Of a stretch of 64,000 bases of DNA, positions 1-11,013 are shown one piece after another; the first letter of the stretch is position 1, and each line of letters starts with the position of its first letter. Origin of the DNA: Hexactinellida sp. DTS-2022 (Eukaryota > Porifera > Hexactinellida); the NCBI GenBank assembly GCA_028753945.1, contig JAPNXP010000001.1, positions 5,508,501 through 5,572,500 of the forward strand. Direction: 5' to 3'. Made by a program: the position numbers and the translations under genes. The notes under the pieces are model-generated. The model was not told the origin of the DNA. It made no database searches and worked only from the letters and a program-made list of their open reading frames with translations.

Positions 1-529
1 ATTTAATCCATTGTATAGTAATACTACAATTAAATAGAAGCCAGCTGGAATTTTTAAGTTGAATCAATATATTTATCTCAAGTTGAAACAATAGAGTAAG
101 ATTTAACAAGTTAAATCAATATAATTATTACAAGTTGAAACAATAGAATTAGATTTAACACTTTTACTGAAATTGAAGTGCGAGTAAACAAAGAAATTTC
201 AAACCCCATTTATGGCAGAAATTAAACATATTTTTGAAAATATTCCTCTCCCATCAGACGCAGAATTTTATGGTGAATCCAAATGTGAAATAAAATTTGG
301 GGGTTTAGTAAAACATATTTTGAGTTATGGACCAGACAAATTTTGAAAGGTGTTAAAGATGTGTCAAAAATTCGTTAATCAAAAATCGTAACCCCAGGTG
401 CAAATTGGACGGTCCATACGCACCTACATGCCAAGTTTCAGCCCATCAACTATAAAGCTCAGGCCAGGGCACCGTCTACGGAGAAAAAATAAAAATAATA
501 ATAATAATAATATAAATAAAGGCAGTGAT

Positions 530-633
530 TCCAATACTGGGCCACTATACTATAGTATAGTCGGCACAGTAATAATATACCAAAGCACTAAGACCAATAC
601 TGGGCCACTATACTATAGTATAGTCGGCACAGT
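530..633 (+). repeat. Two palindromic modules
   Basis: Two copies of a module of about 55-65 bp, each centred on the 18-base perfect palindrome ACTATACTATAGTATAGT and flanked by TGGGCC on the left and CGGCACAGTA on the right. The 18-base core plus its flanks forms an imperfect palindrome of about 33 bp. Single, double or triple modules occur at the same place in other units (about 2080-2118, 4997-5110, 6568-6722). Confidence 0.85.
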
Positions 634-3545
634 AAAAATCCAAAATTGCAGCCTGTGCCGACGCATGTTCCTTTGGTGGCACTACATTTTGTTGGTTGTT
701 TATTTATAGTGCCTCCAAAAGAACATTCTGTCGGCGCAGGCTGCAATTTTGGATTTTTTTTTCGCCATGTCATCATCACTATGAAGGTGTTAAATTATTT
801 CAAAAAGGTGTTACAGAAGGCATCGACCCTTAGAGTGGTGGAAGTTTCCATTTAGTTCATATAATTTTAGAGATATTCAAGTTTGAGTAGAATATAATAG
901 CTGATGACTCAGCATTTTTTATGTGTGTGTTGGGTCATCACCCAACATCAACTAACCCATTTTAAATATCGAATTAAAAAAATTGTAAAAATACATTTTT
1001 TTGACGATGTCATAATCACCTCAAGGTGTCAAGACCCACTTGTATAGGTGGTACCTGGCATAAGGACCAATTTGATAAATTGAAAGTTTGTTTCTATCTT
1101 GTATCATCTCTGAGATTAATGAAATTTATCTAGTTAGTATAAATATTTAATTTATTTATTTATTATTTAACACCATTATTATATACAGCAAAATAAATTA
1201 AGTTCAATTATTTGCAATTATTATTAATTTCAATTGAATTTCACTATAATATTTGAATTCCACGCACTCGATAACCCCAATAATCTATTTGGAACCGTCT
1301 ATAAGTAAAATACAAAAGGAATAAATTATAATAAATTACGTCAGTACATTAATTGTGCAAGAATATTCTCGCGAAATAAATATAATCACTTTATCTGTCG
1401 TTGTTGTGGAATGTAAAATGTTAACGGTTCTATCATAAACCATCTTTAGTTTAATGCCATTCATTATGTATTGATAATAAATTATATTATTAGTTATTTA
1501 TTTTAGCAATGTTATCCATGGTTGGTTGAGTTGAGTCAACAAATTCCTTATATTATATTATTTAATTTAATCAATTGTATAGTAATACTAAAATTAAATA
1601 GAAGCCAGCTGGAATTTATAAGTTAAATCAATATAATTATCGCAAGTTGAATCACTAGAGTAGGATTTAACAAGTTAAATCAATATAATTATTACAAGTT
1701 GAAACAATAGAATTAGATTTAACACTTTACTGAAATTGAAGTGTCAGTAAACAAAGAAATTTCAACCCCAATTTATGGCAGAAATTGACCCCTTTATTGA
1801 AAAATTTCTTCTCCCATCAGACGCAGAATTTTATGGCGAATCCAAATGTGAAGTAAAATTTTGGGGTTTAGTAAAACATTTTTTGAGTTATGGACCAGAC
1901 AAATTTTGAAAGGTGTTAAAGATGTGTCAAAAATTTGTTAATACAAAATCGTAACCCCAGGTGCAAATTAGACGTCGACTCCGAATCTACATGCCAAGTT
2001 TCAGCCCTCTATGTATACAGGTGTGGCCAGGGCACCTGCTACGGAGAAATAATAATAATATAAATAAAGGCAGTGATTCTAATACTGGGCCACTATACTA
2101 TAGTATAGTCGGCACAGTAAAAATCCAAAATTGCAGCCTGTGCCGACGCATGTTCCTTTGGTGGCACAATATTTTGGTGGTGGTTTATTGATAGTGCCTC
2201 CATAGGAACATGCTCTCGGCACAGGCTGCAATTTTGGATTTTTTTTTCGCCATGTCATGATCACTATGAAGGTGTTAAATTATTTTGAAAAGGTGTTTCA
2301 TAAGGCAACGACCCTTAGTGAGTTGAAAGTTTCGTTTTAGCTCACTTCATTCAAAGATATTCAAGTTTTAGTAGAATATAATAAGTGATGACTCAGCATT
2401 TTTTATGTGAGTGTTGGGTCATCACCCAACACCAACTAACCCATTTTAAATGTCGAATTAAAAAAATTGTAAAAATACATTTTTTTAACGATGTCATCAT
2501 CACCTCAAGGTGTCAAGACCCACTTGTATAGGTGGCACGTGCCATAAGGACCAATTGATAAATTGAAAGTTTGTTTCTATCTTGTATCATCTCTGAGATT
2601 AATGAAATTTAGCTAATTAGTATAAATATTCAATTAATAAATTAATAATTTAACACGATTATTATGTCCAGTAAAATAAATAAAGTTCAATTATTTGCAC
2701 TTATTATTAATTTAAATCGAATTTCACAATCATAATTGAATTCAGCGCACTCGATAACCCCAATAATCCAATTCGAACCGTCTCTATAAGTTAAACACAG
2801 AGCGAATTAATTATAATTAATTAAGTCAGTCATTAATTGTGCAAGAATATTCTCGCCGAAATAAATATAATCACTTAATCTGTCGTTGTTGTGGAATGTA
2901 AAATCTTAACGGTTCTATCATAAACCATCTTTAGTTTAATGCCATTCATTCATTACTTATTGATAATAAATTATATTATTAGTTATTTATTTTAGCAATG
3001 TTATCCATGGTTGGTTGATTTGAGTCAACAAATTCCTTATATTTTATTATTTAATTTAATCAATTGTATAGTAATATAAAAATTAAATAGAAGCCAGCTC
3101 AATTCACAAGTTAAATCAATATAATTATCGCAAGTTGAATCACTAGAGTAGGATTTAACAAGTTAAATCAATATAATTATTACAAGTTGAAACAATAGAA
3201 TTAGATTTAACACTTTACTGAAATTGAAGTGTCAGTAAACAAAGAAATTTCAACCCCCATTTATGGAAGAAATTGACCCCTTTATTGAAAGATTTCTTCT
3301 CCCATCAGACGCAGAATTTTATGGCGAATCCAAATGTGAAATAAAATTTTGGGGTTTAGTAAAACATTTTTTGAGTTATGGACCAGACAAATTTTGAAAG
3401 GTGTTAAAGATGTGTCAAAAATTTGTTAATACAAAATCGTAACCCCAGGTGCAAATTAGACGTCGACTCCGAATCTACATGCCAAGTTTCAGCCCTCTAT
3501 ATATACAGGTGTGGCCAGGGCACCTGCTACGGAGAAATAATAATA

Positions 3546-3668
3546 TACAAAATTGCAGCCTGTGCCGACGCATGTTCCTTTGGTGGCACTATATTTTGGT
3601 GGTGGTTTATTGATAGTGCCTCCATAGGAACATGCTCTCGGCACAGGCTGCAATTTTGGATTTTTTTT
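3546..3668 (+). repeat. RepA hairpin, representative copy
   Basis: The left arm starts AAAATTGCAGCCTGTGCCGA and the right arm ends in its reverse complement. The arms are about 55 bp and the loop about 15-20 bp. In plus-oriented copies the left arm reads CGAC-GCATG where the right arm's complement reads CGACAGCATG, a 1-base bulge, and GGTGGC faces GGAGGC, a mismatch. Both imperfections recur in most of the more than 20 copies, so the hairpin has a fixed polarity. This copy also has private changes in the right arm. Confidence 0.85.
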
Positions 3669-6600
3669 TCCGCCATGTCATCATCACTATGAAGGTGTCA
3701 AATTATTTCAAAAAGGTGTTACACATGGTATTGACCCTTAAAGTGGTGGAAGTTTCCATTTAGTTCACTTCATTTTAGAGATACAGTATTCAAGTTTGAG
3801 TAGAATATAATAGCTGATGACTCAGCATTTTTTATGTGTGTGTTGGGTCATCACCCAACATCAACTAACCCATTTAAAATATCGAATTAACAAAATTGTA
3901 AAAATACATTTTTTTGACGATGTCATAATCACCTCAAGGTGTCAAGACCCACTTGTATAGGTGGTACCTGGCATAAGGACCAATTGATAAATTGAAAGTT
4001 TGTTTCTATCTTGTATCATCTCTGAGATTAATGAAATTTATCAAATTAGTATAAATATTTAATTTATTTATTTATTATTTAACACCATTATTATATACAG
4101 CAAAATAAATTAAGTTCAATTATTTGCAATTATTATTAATTTAAATTGAATTTCACTATAATATTTGAATTCCACGCACTCGATAACCCCAATAATCTAT
4201 TTGGAACCGTCTATAAGTTAAATACAAATGAATTAATTATAATTAATTAAGTCAGTCATTAATTGTGCAAGAATATTCTCGCCGAAATAAATATAATCAC
4301 TTAATCTGTCGTTGTTGTGGAATGTAAAATCTTAACGGTTCTATCATAAACCATCTTTAGTTTAATGCCATTCATTCATTATGTATTGATAATAAATTAT
4401 ATTATTAGTTATTTATTTTAGCAATGTTATCCATGGTTGGTTGAGTTGAGTCAACAAATTCCTTATATTATATCATTTAATTTAATCAATTGTATAGTAA
4501 TCCTAAAATTAAATAGAAGCCAGCTGGAATTTATAAGTTAAATCAATATAATTATCGCAAGTTGAATCACTAGAGTAGGATTTAACAAGTTAAATCAATA
4601 TAATTATTACAAGTTGAAACAATAGAATTAGATTTAACACTTTACTGAAATTGAAGTGTGAGTAAACAAAGAGATTTCAACCCCCATTTATGGCAGAAAT
4701 TGACTTCTTTATTGGAAAATTTATTCTCCCATCAGACGCAGAATTTTATGGCGAATCCAAATGTGAAATAAAATTTTGGGGTTTAGTAAAACATTTTTTG
4801 AGTTATGGACCAGACAAATTTTGAAAGGTGTTAAAGATGTGTCAAAAATTTGTTAATACAAAATCGTAACCCCAGGTGCAAATTAGACGGTCCCATTGCA
4901 CCTACATGCCAAGTTTCAGCCCATTTACTATAAAGCTCTGGCCAGGGCACCGTCTACGGAGAAAAATAGAAAAAATAATATTAAAGGCAGTAAGATTAGA
5001 ACTGGGCCACTATACTATAGTATAGTCGGCACAGTAATAATAAAAATAATAATAATAAAGGCAGTGATTCCAATACTGGGCCACTATACTATAGTATAGT
5101 CGGCACAGTAAAAAAATCCAAAATTGCAGCCTGTGCCGACGCATGATCCTTTGGTGGCACTATATTTTGTTGTTGGTTTATTGATAGTGCCTCCAAAGGA
5201 ACATGCTGTCGGCACAGGCTGCAATTTTGGATTTTTTTTTTCGCCATGTCATCATCACTATGAAGGTGTTAAATTATTTCAAAAAGGTGTTACAGAAGGC
5301 ATCGACCCTTAGAGTGGTGGAAGTTTCCATTTAGTTCATATAATTTTAGAGATATTCAAGTTTGAGTAGAATATAATAGCTGATGACTCAGCATTTTTTA
5401 TGTGTGTGTTGGGTCATCACCCAACATCAACTAACCCATTTTAAATATCGAATTAAAAAAATTGTAAAAATACATTTTTTTGACGATGTCATAATCACCT
5501 CAAGGTGTCAAGACCCACTTGTATAGGTGGTACCTGGCATAAGGACCAATTGATAAATTGAAAGTTTGTTTCTATCTTGTATCATCTCTGAGATTAATGA
5601 AATTTATCTAGTTAGTATAAATATTTAATTTATTTATTTATTATTTAACACCATTATTATATACAGCAAAATAAATTAAGTTCAATTATTTGCAATTATT
5701 ATTAATTTAAATTGAATTTCACTATAATATTTGAATTCCACGCACTCGATAACCCCAATAATCTATTTGGAACCGTCTATAAGTTAAATACAAAATGAAT
5801 TAATTATAATTAATTAAGTCAGTCATTAATTGTGCAAGAATATTCTCGCCGAAATAAATATAATCACTTAATCTGTCGTTGTTGTGGAATGTAAAATCTT
5901 AACGGTTCTATCATAAACCATCTTTAGTTTAATGCCATTCATTCATTATGTATTGGTAATAAATAATATTATTAGTTATTTATTTTAGCAATGTTATCCA
6001 TGGTTGGTTGAGTTGAGTCAACAAATTCCTTATATTATATTATTTAATTTAATCAATTGTATAGTAATACTAAAATTAAATAGAAGCCAGCTGGAATTTA
6101 TAAGTTAAATCAATATAATTATCGCAAGTTGAATCACTAGAGTAGGATTTAACAAGTTAAATCAATATAATTATTACAAGTTGAAACAATAGAATTAGAT
6201 TTAACACTTTACTGAAATTGAAGTGTCAGTAAACAAAGAAATTTCAACCCCCATTTATGGCAGAAATTGACCCCTTTATTGAAAAATTTCTTCTCCCATC
6301 AGACGCAGAATTTTATGGCGAATCCAAATGTGAAATAAAATTTTGGGGTTTAGTAAAACATTTTTTGAGTTATGGACCAGACAAATTTTGAAAGGTGTTA
6401 AAGATGTGTCAAAAATTTGTTAATACAAAATCGTAACCCCAGGTGCAAATTAGACGTCGACTCCGAATCTACATGCCAAGTTTCAGCCCTCTATGTATAC
6501 AGGTGTGGCCAGGGCACCTGCTACGGAGAAATAATAATAATATAAATAAAGGCAGTGATTCTAATACTGGGCCACTATACTATAGTATAGTCGGCACAGT

Positions 6601-6724
6601 AATAATAAAGGCAGTGATTCCAATACTGGGCCACTATACTATAGTATAGTCGGCACAGTAATAACTAACCAAGGCAGTAAGATTAGAACTGGGCCACTAT
6701 ATATAGTATAGTCGGCACAGTGAA

Positions 6725-7820
6725 AATAATTAATTTATTATCAATACACGTACATAATTAATGAATGGCATTAAACTCAGATGGTTTAAGATAGAAATAC
6801 ACTTCAAATTCATCAATCGTTGCATTATATAACCCGTAACACCTTGTTAAATGAGTCTAAACACCATGAGGCGTTCATGACATGGCGAAAAAATCCCAAA
6901 TTGTAGCTGTGACGACAGCATATCCTTTGGAGGCACTACCAGTTACCCACAGGGGCGTAACTAGGGGGGGGGCTGGGGCGGGGGCGGGGGCATGTGGACC
7001 TTGGCCCCCCTCTTGGCCAACGTTGCCCCCTCTTATTCCAAATTGGGCCTTTGGCCATGTTGCTAGCTGACTCCCCCGCTATTCGTTAAATTTATTTATT
7101 TGTACATATCAATAAGAAATAGAATAAAACGTGGAAATAAGCACGACTTTTCACGATTCATTTGATTGACTCGATGAGTCCGAGACACCACGATTCATCG
7201 AGTCACACTCGGTGACTCGAGTCACCAAATCTTGTCACAAGTCAATTGACTCGGTGACTCGAGTCATTAAATTTTACTACAAGTCAATTGACCCGGTGAC
7301 TCAGTAAATTTTGTCCCGAGTCATGAGTGACTCGATGACTCGATTTGTAAATGTCGTGACTCATGAAATGCCCTGCAAATCTCAGGAAGGCTCTCAAATC
7401 CACCAATGCACATGTGATAAAGCAGATTTTTAATATAGAATATAGTTTAACTTTAAGGCGATTGTTCCCCTAGAATTTAAATCATCGTTGGAATGAGGAA
7501 GGGATCCATACAACCAATAAATAATAATTAATCTTGCCCCCCCCCCCCCCCCCCTATTAACCGATTTCGAGGTTCCCCCCCCCATACGCTGTACTCTAGT
7601 TACGCCCCTGGTTACCCAACCACAAGATGTAGTGCCACCAGGGGAAATCCGTCGACACAGGCTGCAATTTTGGATTGTTATTATTTCTCAGTAGACGGTG
7701 CCCTGCCCACACCTGTATACATTGAGGGCTGAAACTTGGCATGTAGGTGCGGATTGACCGTCTAATTTGCACCTGGGGTTACGATTTTTGATCCAAGATT
7801 TTAACACCTATTTAAACTAA
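6725..7820 (-). repeat. Inverted RepA copy, split by a hAT-like element
   Basis: At about 6725 the array changes strand: RepA tail sequence (AATGAATGGCATTAAACTCA) now runs in the opposite sense. The hairpin of this copy begins at about 6884, is cut at 6959 and resumes at 7611-7685. It is followed by a block reading CAGTAGACGGTGCCCTG and by the GCACCTGGGGTTACG landmark near 7770. The gap is exactly the inserted element at 6960-7610. Confidence 0.85.
6960..7610. mobile_element. hAT-like non-autonomous element with 8-bp TSD
   Basis: The terminal inverted repeats read CAGGGGCGTAACTAG on the left and its reverse complement on the right. The 8-bp target duplication GTTACCCA lies at 6952-6959 and 7611-7618. 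The insertion splits a RepA hairpin, so it is younger than that copy. The interior has no coding sequence. It contains a run of imperfect GACTCGAGTCA-type repeats (about 7150-7350) and a long C tract near 7542. CAG-G ends and 8-bp duplications are hallmarks of the hAT superfamily; the assignment is by structure only. Confidence 0.9.
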
Positions 7821-8989
7821 TTATGGCTCATAACATGAAATACTTAATAGTAGCTTGATAAATTTTACATATTTGGATAGAGAATTGAATTCTACACCTT
7901 TTGGCAAATCACAAATGTTCAATTTGGCCTAGGTTTGTGCCAAATTTGGGATGCCCATCCAGTGGCGGCGCCAGGGCGCCGCCACTGGGGGGGCACCAGA
8001 TGGGCAAACCTGAACCCAGGGGGGGCACACCTTTTTAGAAAAAAAAACGCAGGAATTCATAGTTGCCGTCGAGACTCGAGAATCCACATATTTGCCCAGT
8101 ATAGTATAAAAAACAGGTCACAATTTACCCAAAACTCCAAGAATTTATCACTGTACATTGATTGGGCATTCATGTTTGAAGACTCTGATGTTCAATATTG
8201 TTCATATTTCGCTAAAAATATCTGAGAATATTTGGTTTCCAAAGAATCTGTCAAAAGTGTGCCCCCCCTGGCGGGGGGGCACCATTTTCCCGTGGGGGGG
8301 CACGTGCCCCCCCTGGCCCCCCCCTGGCGCCGCCACTGTGCCCATCTCACACTTCAGATTCAGTAAATCTGTTAATTAAATCAATTTCCTTTATTTCAAC
8401 TTGTAATTATAATATTGATTCTAATTCAATTGTTTCAGCTTGCGATAAATATATTGATTTAACTAGTGAATTCGAACTGGCTTCTATTTAATTGTAGTAA
8501 ATTACTATTAAATAAAATAAAATATAATAATAAGTAATTTGTTGACTTAACTCAACTCACCGTGGAAACATTGCTAAAATAATAAACTATTTATATAATT
8601 TATTAGCTATATATAATTAATGATTGGCATTAAACGCAAGATCGTTTAAGAACAGAAACAAACTTAACTCTTAGTTTTCAATTGGAAAATAGAAGCCTAG
8701 TCGATCTCACAAGTTGCATCAATTATAATCACGAGTTGAAACAATAGAATGAGATTTAACACTTTCAATTGTTAGACTTTTTCGTAAACAATAGAATTTT
8801 GCAACTCAATTGTGGCACAAACGAAACCCAATTTCAAAATTCGTGCACTGTGGAAAGGTGTAGAATTAAATTTTAAAATTTTTGTTTAAATTTTTGCATA
8901 TAAATTGAATATTCGGGCACTAATTATTGTTCCTGTTGTGACATAAACAGGTGCGAAAATGTGTCCAAACAAATTTAATACAAAATCGT
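7821..8989 (-). repeat. Diverged RepA-related sequence
   Basis: This is AT-rich sequence with RepA landmarks in minus orientation: CTGGCTTCTATTTAATTG near 8468, the GTTGACTTAACTCAACTCACC stretch near 8540, and GGCATTAAACGCAAGATCG near 8626. A hAT-like element is inserted at 7960-8338. No gene is seen. Confidence 0.7.
7960..8338. mobile_element. hAT-like MITE with 8-bp TSD
   Basis: The ends CAGTGGCGGCGCCAGGG and CTGGCGCCGCCACTG are inverted repeats. TGCCCATC is duplicated exactly at 7952-7959 and 8339-8346. The left end contains an extra local palindrome: CAGTGGCGGCGCC is followed after 3 bases by its reverse complement. The interior is short, has G-rich and C-rich runs near the ends, and codes for nothing. 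Target duplication length and CAGTGG ends fit hAT. Confidence 0.92.
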
Positions 8990-9585
8990 GACCCCAGGTG
9001 CACATCTGTAACCCATGAAACACCCATCCTAATAATTTGGGCTTTTAGTTAATTAAACTCTTTTCTGTGTATAGAATACGGACCAGTGGCGGCGCTAGCG
9101 CGGTACCACTGGTAGGGCACAGGTGGGGCACAGCCACAGCCTGCCTCAGGTGGGACACACTAACATTAATTTAAGCCTGTGCCCCACCTCAGGTTGGGCA
9201 TGAGGTGGGGCACAGGCCCCACCTGATATCCACCCTCCCGCCGCCCCTGATACGGACTAATAATAATAATAATAATGAAAATCCCAAATTGCAGCTGTGC
9301 CGACACATTTTCTTTTGGAGGCACTATATTTTGTAGTTGGTTATTTGATAGTGCCTCCAAAGGAAACTGCTGTCTGCACAGCTCCAATTTTGGTTTTTAT
9401 TTTTATTATTATTAGTCCGTATTCTCTACAGTTTACACAGACAGAGTTTTATGAACTAAAAGCCCAAATTTTACTGTGCCGACTATAGTATAGTGACCCA
9501 GTACTATCTTACTACTTTGGTATATTATTATTATTAGGATGGGTGTTTCATGGGTTACAGTCTTACAGATGTGCACCTGGGCTCA
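8990..9585. mobile_element. Symmetrical fold-back element of the RepA family
   Basis: The outer arms are inverted copies. ACCCCAGGTGCACATCTGTA and the following CCCATGAAACACCCATCCT at about 8992-9032 reappear reverse-complemented at about 9537-9585. Further in, AGTTAATTAAACTC/GAGTTTTATGAACT-type and ACGGACTAATAATAAT/ATTATTATTAGTCCGT segments also mirror each other. At the centre is a RepA-type hairpin (about 9283-9400), and one palindromic module lies in the right arm (about 9472-9500). A 166-bp hAT-like element (9084-9249) is inserted in the left arm. Unlike other copies, both flanks of the hairpin are of the same kind, so the whole unit can fold on itself. Confidence 0.7.
9084..9249. mobile_element. 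Small hAT-like MITE with 8-bp TSD
   Basis: ATACGGAC is duplicated at 9076-9083 and 9250-9257. The ends read CAGTGGCGGCGCTAG and CTCCCGCCGCCCCTG, an imperfect inverted repeat matching at about 12 of 15 positions. The interior is a GC-rich CAGGTGGGGCACA-like repeat. It resembles the element at 7960-8338 in its first nine bases. Confidence 0.85.
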
Positions 9586-11013
9586 CAATTTTGTATTAAA
9601 TTTGTAAAATAGAATAGTATGTTATATTTATACTTCACTTAATCAACTATAGATGAGCTAATCTATAATGATTGAAGCACAACAATTAATAACGAACAAG
9701 TAGTGATTAGTTAGTACAGGGTGTTAAGAATTTGATGTCCAATCAGATTAATTGGTTTTCCTAGAATGACATCAATTTCTCAACACTTTGTAAAAGGCTA
9801 TGTTTGTACGTGTATTGATAATGAATAAATAATTGTGATAGAAACAAACTTATAAAAAGGTGACCAATTTATAATATCAGGGTAAGGGTAAATTATTCAA
9901 GTAATAATAATTAGTTATGTAAATTAGAAAAACACCATCAAGTGCTGCTATACTATATCGTTGTAACTGTTACCCACAAAGTTTGTATTACAAATTTTCC
10001 AACGTCATTGCGGCAAGAGTAGGTGTGATGTGGGTTAACAATTGCATATTTGAAAAGCACCATACTGAATAAAAGGGGGCTGCCAAATTTCAGATGAATT
10101 GGATAATAAATGAGTAATTTATTAAGTGTGAAGTGGTGCTCAAGTTTCACTGCTGGAATTCGCTGCTAACTTCACACTCGTGGTTTAAGCGCGCTTTGGG
10201 ACGCAGCGTTTAGGGGGCTGTTGCATGGGAGCCCTTGCTTTTTGGGTCAGCAGTTCCCATATTACTAGTGTTTAAAGCCCAGGGGCCCCAAAACGCTAGC
10301 GATTTAGGGACGGGGCCCCTAAACACTGGAGGTCCCCATAACGAGTTTACACCCGGATATAAGAACATTCTACTGTAAAACGTTTGCCATATACCCTATA
10401 TAATTTATGCCGGTTATAAGAACATTATATGCAGTTCCCGACGATGCTCTTATAACCGGCATCCACTGTATTGTTCAAATTACCCTCATATTGGAACATT
10501 GAAAATTCCAAAATGACCTCACTGTCGAAAATCACTCAAGTTAATTTTTTACGTAATGAGTCAAAATTTGAGGTCAATTTGAAGTTTGAACCCCCTTCAG
10601 GTCGGCCAATTTTTGGCTGTCAAATATCGAAAGCCGAAGAGAAAATTTAAGTTAACGAAATGACATACGGATACTACGCACAAGAAAAACCGGAACTAAC
10701 AAATGATTACATTTTCTCCCCTTTAGCACAATACTGATCTGATTCGTTAGATACTAAACCCCACTAAATTTCATTATTGAAGTGACCTCTAAATCTACCT
10801 CTAAATCTAAATCAATTTTAGTGAAACGATACATTTACTTTTATTTTAAACTTGAAATGAAGAACAATTTCTTGTTCTTGATTTCTTGATTTCTTCATTC
10901 CCGATTAATATATTAACTTCGGGCATCAGCTTAACTCTCTATAGAATCGATTGAGACGTGACCTACATTACGATTGAGACTATTAAATTGATAATATATT
11001 ATAGTTAGTTATA
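9586..11013. other. Intergenic region with decayed repeats
   Basis: No supportable gene. At 10204-10328 a GC-rich segment has ends resembling CAGCGTTTAGGG and CCCCTAAACACTG plus an inner CGCTAGCGATTTAGGG motif. Related motifs recur at about 21300-21375 and 21925-21990. A fold-back lies at 10407-10468. The propeller gene at 11014 is preceded by AT-rich sequence. No promoter element can be defended. Confidence 0.5.
10407..10468. repeat. Fold-back sequence, probable pogo-like MITE remnant
   Basis: A perfect 15-bp stem, ATGCCGGTTATAAGA at 10407-10421 with its complement at 10448-10462, is followed by CACTG and TA. A third related segment, ACCCGGATATAAGAAC, lies upstream near 10350. The right end matches TA-flanked CAGT ends seen elsewhere in the window, but the left end is not resolvable. 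Confidence 0.45.

Larger units (their letters stand above)
1..6724 (+). repeat. RepA tandem array, direct orientation
   Basis: At least four head-to-tail units of about 1.43-1.56 kb are visible. The landmark containing AATAGAAGCCAGCTGG recurs near 40, 1600, 3090, 4515 and 6080. Each unit holds, in order, an AT-rich block, a conserved stretch ending near GTAACCCCAGGTGCAAATTAG, a block ending CTACGGAGAAA, short AAT microsatellites, zero to three palindromic modules (core ACTATACTATAGTATAGT), and a hairpin of about 125 bp (about 634-762, 2119-2248, 3546-3668, 5104-5238). After the hairpin comes a 1-kb tail that includes a second short inverted repeat (TGTTGGGTCATCACCCAACA near 949). There is no coding capacity; short open frames across the hairpins are the same translated repeat. 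What is seen: repeat structure and period. Inference: a non-autonomous mobile or satellite-like family; its class is unknown. Confidence 0.93.

Noticed and set aside
3423..3692. Recurrent short open frames with motifs such as CADACSFGGTI and VPLVALYFVGGLLIVPPKEH
   Set aside because: They are translations of the RepA hairpin in both orientations. They lack proper ATG starts in most cases, break freely between copies, and the conservation is at DNA level because of the hairpin.
7165..7205. CTCGATGAGTCCGAGAC resembling a hammerhead ribozyme core
   Set aside because: The CTGATGA and GAAA core elements are not both present and the stems do not close; it is part of the GACTCGAGTCA repeats of the hAT-like element.
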